Source: Perkinsus marinus ATCC 50983
Lineage: Eukaryota > Perkinsozoa > Perkinsida > Perkinsidae
Reading direction: 5' to 3'
Assembly (NCBI RefSeq): GCF_000006405.1
Contig: NW_003207383.1
Span: 11,660-43,794 of the forward strand
DNA length: 32,135 nt
Below, piece by piece: positions 10,414-19,441 of this stretch (position 1 is the stretch's first letter; each line of letters opens with the position of its first letter). The translations under genes and the position numbers were made by a program. The notes under the pieces were generated by a model, which was not told the DNA's origin, ran no database searches, and saw only the letters and a list, made by a program, of their open reading frames with translations.

Positions 10414-11379
10414 TCAGCCGTAGCGACAGCATCCTCGTGTAGTAGTAGCAGCATGAGTAGAGTGTTCCCCATTCCAAGAGTGATCGGAGTGGTGTGGCCC
10501 GACAGGGTTAGACCGTAACGGCAACTTCTGAGCAATCGCCTCGAACAGTGCCACGACGTTCTGACCTACCACACCTCGCAAACATCAGCAGTACTAGACA
10601 ATACCAAACTCACCAGTTTTAGCACTAGTCTCACAGAATACTAGGCCGTGGGTCATGGCGTACTCTCGAGCAGTCGCGAGAGGGACTCTGAGAACAATAC
10701 ATAAAACCCGACGTTATCAAGACCATTCAAACTCTCGGTCAGCGACATCCATTTTATTAGCCGCCAACGCTACGACAATGTCTGGGTTGTTGACCATCGA
10801 AAGCTGCTTCACCCTGAAAGGAACGAACTGTGAATGTCGACAGGGCGGTCTTGAGGTACCAGTCTTGAGCCCTCACGAAGCTAGCCATTGACGTCTGGTC
10901 GTACACTACTATAGCGCACGATGCGTTGCGGTAGTACATCGGTGCCAAGGACCGGAACCTTTCCTGGCCTGTCGATAAGAGCAACCGTGTGATTGAGCAG
11001 TTATCGGGATGAGTTATTATCAGAAACTATATGATATAAAGGAATCGCCGAGCTCAAAGAGAAGTGGTGCTCACCAGCAGTATCCCATATTTCAAACTTG
11101 ATGGATCTATTCGATCCTGGCACGAGGAGATCCTGCGTGGAGAAGGCGGCACCGATGGTTGTTTGGACGGTATCCTCGAAAGAGTTGTGGACCTGTTCTT
11201 GGCACTTCTTTCGATGGCACTGCTTTCCTTACAAATCTTTGCACGAGGGAAGTCTTCCCGACAGAGGCATCGCTAAAGGACGAAGGGTTCATCGAGATTT
11301 GATTGTCGAAGCTGTGTACTCACCCTAGTAAGACCAGCTTATAGCCCTGTTTTCTACTCGGAGAAGTAATGATGGTCAT
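10414..11379 (-). CDS. RAB5: Rab5 small GTPase, 209 aa
   Basis: Rab5 controls early endosome fusion and endocytic traffic. Seven exons on the - strand (11379–11324, 11272–11233, 11192–11075, 10968–10860, 10813–10733, 10687–10614, 10565–10414) join in phase to 209 residues, close to the usual 215. The P-loop is GDASVGKTS, the Rab5-type switch I is TIGAAFSTQ, and switch II is [17 protein letters not shown]. Further motifs are [15 protein letters not shown] and TSAKTG. The C-terminus ends RGCCRYG, a double-cysteine signal for geranylgeranylation. Five introns are 40–51 nt; one, 11074–10969, is 106 nt. The TIGAAF motif points to Rab5 rather than Rab21 or Rab22. It is the only well-supported - strand gene in the window. 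Confidence 0.96.
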
Positions 11380-12603
11380 ACCAAGACGCTAACGTGATTG
11401 TTATTGAGGACTGTGATTACTCAACTACTTCGTACGTTTACACATAATAATAGAAGTGCGAAAAATCACTCAGTTTCATAATCGCTGGATCATGAGTGGG
11501 AATAATTGCAATTGGCGGGCCAGTACAGGAAACTAGGCTCATATCAAATCGGGATGAACAGCATGATATAAAAAAAGGAAGTGAACAGATACGAGTCGGC
11601 ATTGGATCGTCCTGACCATCAGTCAATATGAACGAGTAGCTCGTCTGTGAACCCAGGGCTCAAGAAGAGGGCTTCTTCTTGAAGCAGAGGAGGGGGCGGA
11701 ATATAAAGTCGACAACAAACCTAGTTAGCTCCAACAGCGCGCACGCACATTATGATAAGCCTGGACTTTTCAACGCATGAGACATGATCCTTTAATGAAG
11801 GCCCTTCATCCAACTTCGTCCATGCCTCAGGACACTATAGGGCAATCCAACTCTGACGTGCCCAGCATGAGAGCTTTCGAAAGCTCTCGAGTGTGGAGTA
11901 ATACGCCGTCCGAATTCGAGTCCGATGATGGGAATAGAATAGGGGAAGACAAATCGGCGCATACGAGATGAATCTCAGTGGATTGTAAGACTAAGCCAGT
12001 ACTTACGATACCCTTGCAGTTGAGTCATCTTCGAAGGATTTATCGAGCCGAATACTTGCAACTGTTTGGTCACCATACACTCTGACCATAGTCAATGCAG
12101 CTAGAGTTATAGCAGCTTGAATTTCGGTCAGGCCGAAGCCAGCATTTTTCTCTCAGCATTGAGCACGGTGTACAACACTGCTTATCCAGCATGGGTTGAG
12201 GCTTACAGACGTTCCGCCGTGATCCAGTAGATGGTAATTCTGCCCTACTGTGTTTTCAGACAACGGCATCAACCAAGTATCTGGACGAATTGTCCCTCTC
12301 GTACCAACTCGGAGTTTGACTACTGTCGCAGTGTCTACTCTGTCAGTGGGGTAAAACTAAACTGTCTCATGACGGTCTAAACCCAGTGCACGTTCTCTAC
12401 TGGTGGGTGAATAATCCGATACTTTAAGACTTCTGCGTCTCAATGATAGCAGCTTCCTATTAGGAAGAGCCAGCATCGAATGTCAACATCGGTATGGGCA
12501 CTTCAAGTGCCGCGCTTGGCTGCCACGAACCAACCCTTTAACTAGCGCCGCCTTTTGACGCTTCCATCAAGCAGGTTGGTTAAAGGGTAACAGTTTACAA
12601 TAC

Positions 12604-12682
12604 TTGGTATAGTAACGATAGTTACTAATAACTATTAGCTTATTAGTAAATTACTAATAGTAATAAGAACCATCTATACCAA
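12604..12682. repeat. 79-bp AT-rich foldback element
   Basis: The ends are perfect inverted repeats, TTGGTATAG at 12604–12612 and CTATACCAA at 12674–12682. Inside is a second inverted pair, TTACTAATA and TATTAGTAA. There is no coding capacity, and the flanks show no obvious target duplication. It looks like a small MITE or MITE remnant. Confidence 0.65.
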
Positions 12683-12802
12683 AACATCAAACTATTCAAA
12701 TCCAATGAAGGAGATCAATGGTGAGGTAACACATTGTAATACGTTGATCGCAAGGTAGATTTAATACGACAATAAAACGTTAAAATACACAAGTGCAAAA
12801 CA

Positions 12803-12887
12803 AAGTCAGCATGACAAATAATTTCATCACCATTCCTTTTAGGAATGGTGATGAAATTATTTGTTAGTAGGAAATTCCTACTGACTT
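12803..12887. repeat. Perfect 24-bp hairpin plus second palindrome (three-way junction)
   Basis: Positions 12814–12837 and 12841–12864 are perfect reverse complements with a 3-nt TTT loop. Directly after it, 12866–12882 is a 17-nt palindrome with arms AGTAGGAA and TTCCTACT. Both are enclosed by AAGTCAG (12803–12809) and CTGACTT (12881–12887), which overlaps the second palindrome by two bases. The whole can fold as a three-way junction in RNA or single-stranded DNA. No gene overlaps it. Confidence 0.85.
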
Positions 12888-13845
12888 CATCGATATAACA
12901 CGATAAGTATAGAAATAAAATCTCTTCTCATTACTGATTCCCAAAAAATGGAAATACTCATCATAATCATTTCACATGTGCAAGCTATTTTCTTCCCTTT
13001 CTCATTTCGACCACTATCATCCTTTTAACCACCTCATTCTGAAAAAGTGCGAAAATATAAAATTTCATCAGACAGGGATTTTCTTCCCAAATTGTGACTA
13101 CATCTCTTCAACGTCTATTTGGAGAATAGTAACTTCTACTTGAAGAGGTTGGCGAAATGAAACTAAAGGTTATCGACGAGAACTTCTCGTTTAGCAACTC
13201 CAATTTAGATACAATCATCTAGAAACGTCAGTTTTAAAACTTAAGTGAAAGCAATTTCAAATTCAGGAACTTCGGAGGAACGTCGTTCCCAAAAGCATCT
13301 AACAGTCAGAGTCTAACTGTCGGAGCGGGAAGTCTGCGGTGCTCCTTGTAACCGCGCGCGTATGCCGCGCTCTCGTATCTTCACTATTTCCAGTCCGTTT
13401 GGGCGATATATTCCGATCGACTATTTCCAGGATTCACTATTTTCAGAGCTACCGTCCTACCGAATGGTCCAGCTACCTGAGAATCGATTCTGGGCAAAAG
13501 TTCCGAGGTAACCTGAGAAATCAGTCCTAGAGAGAAAAATGATGATCCAAAAAACGTCTGTCCTTGGTTTGAAACATCCCGTACAAAATCATAGCCAGGT
13601 CAGTTTTTATACAGCAACGCGCCAGTGCTGCGTGTGGCTGCTGGTATTCGCGTGCGTACTTTGGCTCATCAGAATATTATTTTTATTTTTTCGATTGCTA
13701 TTCGAGAGTGCTTCTGTTCACACCATTTTCCCCGGCCACTTCACCAGAGCTTGCTGATCTCTATTTTCCTCGATCGTGAGCCACTCCTGATCACCAATGG
13801 TTGCAGTAGAAAATAGGTTTTTGTGATGCGATTATCGGAGTAGGA

Positions 13846-14456
13846 GATTCTGTCGAAATTTCAATCCGAAGAAAATCTGTTATCTGTTACCAACGATGAA
13901 TCCTGGTTGCATCGGTTCGAGTTTGAAAATACCAGCTCCACCGAAGAGTACAGAAAAACATCATATGAGTCTAACTTGCCTACAGTTCCATTGGCAATTC
14001 GGAATCACTGAGCGAATCCGAAACTGTTATTCTCGCCCTGTTTCCAGTCGGAATATCTTTTGCGTATGCGTGCACAAGAATTACGCAGCGCACGAGATCC
14101 GTTCAGGTATCTCTCAGGAGTCGAGTTCAACCATGGTAACCATGTTATACGATTCGTAGTTCTGATTAATCGCTTACTTAACACTTCGAGCGTTGCGTTG
14201 GTTCATCACTTTATCGAGAGTGGAATCTTCCGTGTGCGCGATATTGAATATGTTTTTGGCCCATCATATACCGGGATTGGGTGAGCATCTGAATCCTCAT
14301 CCTTGCGAAGAGATGGATGTCGCTGATTGCGCACTGAAAGCACTGAAGGAGAGGATCCTGTATGGCGAGTCGCCCATGGATAATGTCAATCATGACGATT
14401 ATAATCCGCACAAAGCTCTTGAATGTACGGGAATATCGTGGCGCAGGGAAGCTTGA
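13846..14456 (+). CDS. Hypothetical coding region, exon structure unsettled
   Basis: This stretch is dense in protein-like frames, and several overlapping readings remain possible. One reads QSEENLLSVTNDESWLHRFE from about 13860. Another reads FIESGIFRVRDIEYVFGP up to a GTGAG donor at 14280. A third reads HHIPGLGEHLNPHPCEEMD and runs to TGA at 14454–14456, ending ISWRREA. A consistent join of the third frame to an upstream exon ending near 14107 is possible (84-nt intron). I do not recognise any family. The coding claim is moderate, the exact structure weak. Confidence 0.4.
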
Positions 14457-14925
14457 GTGAGTATGCATAGATACCGGTCCTGATCCGTACGGTGAGCACC
14501 ATCAACCTATACCACACAAGACGTCTTCATTCGCTACTAGAGTGGCTAGTAAGCAATCGATCAACCATCCCTCCAGTTGAGACCGGGATGGTGTCACCAT
14601 CACGGTGAATCTGTAACCACATTATGCGTCGAAATATATTTTCCGAACACAACGGACTAATTATCCTGATTGGTAACTATCTCTAGGCGAATCTAATTAA
14701 ATTAGGGTTCGCTTAGAAGTAGTTCATTCTGGTCCATCACGTCTTCAAGAAACGAGCAATTGATTACTTCCCAATCGAGCAACGTCACCACTTTGGTTGA
14801 AACGTGTTCATCGTTGCATCATTCTCGGAATCCTCCCATGACTGAGCCTCGTAAGCTTGGATGAAAACATGACGAACACTAGCTTCACTAACGTAAAACT
14901 ACTGGTGGTGCGCCAAATTTGCCAG
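14457..14925. other. Intergenic or intronic, nothing firm
   Basis: No supported exon. There is a small interrupted inverted repeat at 14687–14712 (ends GCGAA and TTCGC around an ATTAAAT centre), and a GGTGTCACC-type palindrome near 14590. It may be an intron if the coding regions on either side belong to one gene. Confidence 0.35.
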
Positions 14926-15206
14926 CAACGGTGGTATTGTAAACGCAAAATGCTATCTTGTAGATGACTTCAAGCTCGATGAGCAAGTCCATCAGTTGGG
15001 TGACGGAACCTTCGCGCTTGTGAATGAATCGGTGAGGAAATGGGCCGAGGTAAGCCTAGGAATGGATGCTGTTGATTTTAATCATTGCCTTTGGTGGATT
15101 ACTGCATGCTCGAGAAGAACTCCAGGGAAGGCTGTCATGACTGAATACTGACTAATTCTTATAGCCACACTCAGTTGGAGTATACTTGAACTCTCTTGAC
15201 TCCTGA
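14926..15206 (+). CDS. 3' end of a hypothetical gene, two exons
   Basis: An exon from about 14926 to 15049 reads AKCYLVDDFKLDEQVHQLGD and continues to SVRKWAE at a GTAAGC donor. A 115-nt intron ends TATAG at 15164. The last exon, 15165–15206, reads PHSVGVYLNSLDS and ends in TGA. The phases agree. I found no start codon in frame, so the 5' part is missing from the model; it may connect to the coding region ending near 14456. The family is not recognised. Confidence 0.45.
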
Positions 15207-15249
15207 GGCACAGTAAAACCTCGATAAGCTGCCTCAGTCTTGGAGCATA

Positions 15250-15342
15250 TGTTCGCTTTCCTCAGTGAGCTTGGGAGTTCCCTCACTATCAGGGAGGAAA
15301 CCCCCAAGCTCAGCTGAGGAGACCATTCACTATCAGCGAACA
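15250..15342. repeat. Foldback copy related to repeat family A
   Basis: This 93-bp element starts TGTTCGCT and ends AGCGAACA, a perfect terminal inverted repeat. Both arms carry the family A core (CCTCAG, GAGCTTGGG on one side; CCCAAGCTCAGCTGAGG on the other), so it is two head-to-head family A ends. It lies between the coding region ending at 15206 and the gene starting at 15474. Confidence 0.7.
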
Positions 15343-15473
15343 GGGGTGATCTCGAACTAATTGTTGGTTGATACCATCACCTTGCAAGGCTCACGCATAT
15401 TTCTTCAGTGGGCCTGTGGTGTTGGCGTGACCATTGTGTCATCGGGGGCGAGCTTGGCTGCTCTTAGCAGTGT

Positions 15474-16045
15474 ATGGCGGAATATGTTACAACAAAAGTG
15501 AGAGATGCGTCAGTGATCGCTCGATGGAACTACCCATTCAGTGAGTCCGAAGAAACTGCTGAAGATCAGGAGGAGCCTTCAGAAAATCAGAGGAAAAACT
15601 CACAAGTTCAGGTGCGTTTGCCTAGCCTCGTTACTTTCGGGAACTAACGACGTGAGCGTGCTGTTCTGATAAGCTATCGTCGCTTACTCGATTCTGTACC
15701 GCGCATGCTGGTGCTTTGGGGAGCACGTGTGCTTGGAGGTTACTTCCGAGTGTGTCTCTCGTGTTGTTCATTATCACACCTTTACTATATCATGCCTCTA
15801 CTATATCATACATTAGTTTTCAAAATAGTTTCCAATTTCAATATCCCCAGGTCCCGGAGAGAGGCGAAGCTGCACTGAGTGCGAGCATCCATGGAGCGTC
15901 GACTGTTACATCTCCTGTCACCACACGGAGTGTCCATAATACTGTTAGCAACAGTCTTAGTGCTTTTCTCAAGCGAACACAATTCAACAGTAGCAGCAGT
16001 AGTAGTAGTGCTGATGATTGTGATACTGATACCTCTGCAAGTTGA
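15474..16045 (+). CDS. Hypothetical single-pass membrane protein, 169 aa
   Basis: Exons 15474–15611 and 15674–16045 join in phase 0 across a 62-nt intron. The protein starts MAEYVTTKVRDASVIARWNY and has an acidic polar segment (about 24–46). One hydrophobic stretch at about 69–91 (LLPSVSLVLFIITPLLYH) could span a membrane. The C-terminal half is rich in Ser and Thr and includes a run of seven serines before DDCDTDTSAS and the stop. There is no signal peptide at the start, so it would be a type II or internal-anchor protein. An alternative frame over 15888–16064 is very hydrophobic, but the present frame continues directly from exon 1. The family is not recognised. Confidence 0.58.
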
Positions 16046-16067
16046 CTGTATCGTGGCACGTTAATGA

Positions 16068-16304
16068 TTGTCTCCGCTGTTCACTGAATGTCGAGTAGTG
16101 AGTGAGAATGATAGGAGTTGGTGGAAGACATTACACTATTTGAGTGACCGTAACTTGGCTTTCTCGGAGAAGCGGCGGAGCGCAATTTATAAGAGCGAGG
16201 CACTGCCTCGCTCAACGAGATCTGAGAACGGTACAGTATACCCAAGGGAGGTCAGTCAGGAAAAAATAATCAGGGCCCTGATTGTAAGACTCCCATACAG
16301 ATGA
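16068..16304 (+). other. Possible exon, hypothetical
   Basis: An open frame ending TGA 16302–16304 reads VSENDRSWWKTLHYLSDRNL followed by a charged stretch and REVSQEKIIRALIVRLPYR. An AG at 16098–16099 could be its splice acceptor. No donor partner was found upstream, and the frame contains two perfect palindromes (16193–16213, 16268–16283), so it may not be protein coding at all. Confidence 0.25.
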
Positions 16305-16509
16305 GATGATCGGTCTCAGATCCTGATGGTCTGTCTTGAGGTTACCTTCGCCGAAGGAAAGCTGAAGACAGACACCGAAGGACCTTCGGTATGCAGTGTC
16401 TTCCATCGCTTCTGCAACCTGGGCGACTGCTGGAACGTGGGGGCTCCCACATTTCAGCAGTCGAACACAGCTGGACCCTAGCGTCCCCCCCCACTGGGGG
16501 GCTCTTTTA
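16193..16509. repeat. Cluster of perfect short palindromes / stem-loops
   Basis: Six or more stem-loops lie within about 320 nt. They are arms GAGCGAGGCA (16193–16213); AATCAGGGCCCTGATT (16268–16283); TCTGTCTT/AAGACAGA (16330–16372) enclosing CCTTCGCCGAAGG; ACCGAAGGACCTTCGGT (16374–16390); CGACTGCTG/CAGCAGTCG (16424–16463) with inner GTGGG/CCCAC; and a C-run/G-run hairpin at 16481–16505 followed by TTTT. All but the nested one are placed end to end. I do not know a family for this arrangement. Confidence 0.75.
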
Positions 16510-17431
16510 CCTATCTGAGCTCACTGATTCCGAGAGTTTCAAACGCTTGGACTATTCGCTTTGGGGATACGGGTGTAGGACCACTTGCGGCGGGCATTCC
16601 AGATGGTCTTGACAGAAGGAGCGTCTGTATCGGCGCACTAGGGTGTTCGCACGTCCAAATGACACGCTACGCTCGTACTGTGACCATCACAGTGTGATAG
16701 CCTTTCCGCAGAGGTCTTCGACTGATCCATGGTGGAACAGTCATGATGGAACTTCCATCGCACGGCACAATGCCTGCGCCTTACGCGGACAATTCGACGT
16801 GGGTGGGGACAGAGTCGCGATTGGTCATGATATAGTGGAAGGTTCGCTAACGCTAGGCCCCTCCTTGGCGACGGTGCCACGTGGCGTGACCCACGCCGTC
16901 GGTGCGTGAAAGGGGCCAATTTTGATTTGGCTACACACACTACCATTACTGGCAACCTTTTGTTGCTGACGACTGCATCCATTGGAACCCCAAATCTAGT
17001 CCTGTTCGGGCTGATATTCCAATATCACTGGTGAGAGCTATGAAGGCGGTGCCGGCTTGTTCTGGATATGGAAGCTGCTGGGGCTCCATGCTAATCGACA
17101 GCTGCTGCCGAAATATCAATCATTTTTCTATGTGCCAATTTTCAACGTGCGCGATAATTCGTTAATGCATAGCTATCGGCGATGAGACTTCGTCGCCGTG
17201 CGGATCCCTGATAGCATGAAAACAGACTGGACGACGGCTAGGAGTATGAGTAGTCCGACTGGGGAATGGCGCGCAGTGGCGGTGTCAAAGTTTGACGGTC
17301 AAACTCACTACCGAGTCGATTTTCTATTCCTGGAGCCGCTCCGTGGCTAACCAAGCCCGGCTTGCCAAGCTGGCGAATCCTCGATAAGGAGGGGTTGGAC
17401 ATTGTCGAATCGACAATCGCGTCACGGGTTG
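16510..17431 (+). other. Unresolved coding-like fragments
   Basis: Several + strand frames look protein-like but do not chain. One near 16728–16908 includes QFDVGGDRVAIGHDIVEGSL. One near 16920–17032 includes THTTITGNLLLLTTASIGTP, in a different frame. One near 17040–17190 includes GLFWIWKLLGLHANRQLLPK. No GT–AG pair with correct phase links the first two, so this may be a decayed gene, or the splice sites may be unusual. Further palindromes occur here, including ACTGTGACCATCACAGT at 16677–16693 and ATTGTCGAATCGACAAT at 17401–17417. Confidence 0.3.
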
Positions 17432-17964
17432 ATGGATGCCGTTTGGGGACAAAGCGCACGTGCTGAGTACTTGGAAAAGCTGGCTCAAGTGTTGGAATGG
17501 GATGCCATGCTCGTCGGAGCTAGAACACTCGAGTTGAGAGTTCGTCAAAGCGAGCTCGTGTAGGGGGCAACGTACGTGCCGAGATGCGGACCGCCGGACG
17601 CTATGAGTGCTAACGCAGTTGACAGAAGCTGCTCGCTCTCATCCAAAAACTGGGGGATAGAGAGGGCCAGCGCGAAGGATCGTGGCTGGCATTGTGTATC
17701 TTCAAGGATCGTGCACGTGCAATTGCCGAACAATATTTTGCGAGCCTATGCCGCAAGTCTGAAGAGTTCTCAATTCTGGTGGGCTACCTCCAGCGCCTGA
17801 AGAAGCGAGTAACCGACAAGCAGAAGCCCGGCATGAGGGGAAGATCATTCTATGTGAAGTGTGGAAGCCGGACAAGGAGACAGCACCGAGGGAAAACGGC
17901 GCAGCACGCATGCGCAAGGAAATTCAACTGTGCGCATGAAATTCTTCGCCCGCCACAAAATTGA
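17432..17964 (+). CDS. Hypothetical helical protein, two exons, about 154 aa
   Basis: Exons 17432–17557 and 17626–17964 join in phase 0 over a 68-nt intron. The first part is strongly helical and charged (ARAEYLEKLAQVLEWDAMLV, LLALIQKLGDREGQ, ARAIAEQYFASLCRKSEEFS). An alternative first exon upstream (LDKEGLDIVESTIASR) can join through a 40-nt intron 17422–17461. After about residue 107 the annotated frame becomes Arg/His-rich, while two other frames look more natural (HEGKIILCEVWKPDKE near 17832; RHKIEVLPSCGKVVGP near 17950). This suggests a frameshift, a sequencing error or an unseen intron. The family is not recognised. Confidence 0.45.
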
Positions 17965-18372
17965 AGTATTGCCCTCCTGTGGCAAGGTTGTTGGCCCAAG
18001 GCTGCTTACAGCGAGCGAGCTCGATGTAAGCAGTAAAGGAATTCGAACTCCGACGGAAAATTATCTGGAAACAATTAGGAGTAGTGTTTAGAATATCCCT
18101 CAAAGTCTTTTCGACTATTGTCGTGAGGTCAAGCAGCCTTCGGTTCGGAGCAGACTCGCGCCTTCGTTGGGAGAGGTAGAACATTTAGTCAGGTAAGGTT
18201 GAACATCTTGAGCTGCTAGTCGATATGACTGGTGATATCTTCTCGTTCTTGATCAGGTCTAGTATGCTCGTGCTTCTTCAGAATAAACTTAATATTAATT
18301 CAAGATTTCGTCTTTCTGTAAATTCTCTTCGACTCCGTACTGTCGGATCGATTCAGGGCCACCTCGGCGTCT
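17965..18372. other. No clear gene; truncated by the assembly gap
   Basis: Coding-like frames from the previous gene run to TAG near 18091. A hairpin with arms CTGCTTACA and TGTAAGCAG lies near 18002–18034. After 18190 an open frame starting MTGDIFSFLIRSSMLVLL runs into the gap and cannot be judged. Confidence 0.3.
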
Positions 18373-18472
18373 NNNNNNNNNNNNNNNNNNNNNNNNNNNN
18401 NNNNNNNNNNNNNNNNNNNNNNNNNNNNNNNNNNNNNNNNNNNNNNNNNNNNNNNNNNNNNNNNNNNNNNNN
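18373..18472. other. Assembly gap, 100 N
   Basis: Exactly 100 undetermined bases, the usual placeholder for a scaffold join of unknown size. The true distance between the two sides is therefore unknown, and genes may be missing here. Confidence 1.
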
Positions 18473-19441
18473 TTTTCGGCTCATTAAGATGCACAATAGT
18501 CTTGTGCGTGCGTGCTGTCTCAAGAGCAGTGTTCTATTAGGAAGGAGTGTAGACAACAATCAGACAGTACGAGGCGATGGGTGGTTAACTCTTAAATATT
18601 AATAGCAACTAAATCCCTGTCACTAGCAGACGTCCTTTATTCGAATGAGATCATATGAAGTCATCTTCTCAGAATGGTTCGTTAATGTACTGCTACTACC
18701 AGGGAGACATGGCCATATTAGTGTTCAAATGCTGAGGTTGTCGATCATATATTCCGGATGGAGCCGAGTTAAAGTTGGTCAATTACAATACTTAATAACC
18801 TCCTGTTCTGTATCTCTCTGTGGTTGGCCAGGGCAGGAAGTCCCACCATAGATATTGAGGATAGTTCGGAGAGGTGTGGTACGTTGACGTACTGTTGATA
18901 ATTTGGTCGAGCACTTCGTTGCGTCGCTGCGGATCTACCTATTCCAGTCGAGATTAGGGGTTATATCAATGAGTGCGATCATGTCGATAATATAGTATTG
19001 CATCACTGAGTCAAAGAATGAGAAGTTTATTGCGACCGGTCAAGCTTTTGGCAGGCACGATGGCATTTCTCTCATCCGAGATCTCTCTTACAATAAATAA
19101 CAAATTTTTGGAAAATCATTTCACGCAGTGGATGTCCACACGTCAAAAGATCAACATCATAATTCAATGGAGTTTCACGACTACCCGTTTTACCTGTAGT
19201 AGCCGTGAAATATGTTTTCCGCCAGCGTCTTTCATATCACGGATGGAACTCCAATGTTTTGATTGATCCTTGTTATATCCAAATCTGAACTGTTTGCTGA
19301 GTGCATGCAGAGCGACAAAGCAAGCAAGGAGTAGAATCGAATATAGCTAACTTTGTTCGCTGAGCATTTGCAGTTATTACCTTTTTGCTGAGTTCATGGT
19401 CGCTGATCCGGAAACCGTTCAAGACACTACTACACCTCTTC
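18473..19441 (+). other. Possible upstream exons of the SPAG17-like gene
   Basis: Two short + strand stretches read like exons. One near 18657–18752 contains SSSQNGSLMYCYYQGDMAIL and ends before a stop. The other near 19004–19096 contains KFIATGQAFGRHDGISLIRD. I could not fix their splice sites. Both could belong to the N-terminal part of the large gene that follows. A family B repeat sits at 19166–19255. Confidence 0.3.
19166..19255 (+). repeat. Repeat family B, copy 1
   Basis: The foldback element begins AATGGAGTTTCACG and ends GGATGGAACTCCAATG, so its ends are inverted repeats of each other. Its middle shares CCGTGAAATATGTTTT and TTTCATATCA with the copies at 21404–21556 and 23071–23229. 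Confidence 0.7.

Larger units (their letters stand above)
11380..13845. other. Largely non-coding region with inverted repeats
   Basis: No gene could be resolved. A 64-codon open frame with ATG at 11777 (rich in Ser and acidic residues, ends DKSAHTR) and a hydrophobic frame at 13539–13757 are possible exons, but neither has convincing splice partners. The part from about 12590 to 13150 is AT-rich and holds the foldback elements listed separately, plus a smaller inverted pair CTCTTCAA / TTGAAGAG near 13104 and 13141. Confidence 0.4.

Noticed and set aside
16638-16982. 114-codon Arg/His-rich open frame on the - strand
   Set aside because: Its composition is typical of the reverse of a GC-rich palindromic region, and no splice partners were seen. 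The + strand frames look more protein-like, though they are also unresolved.
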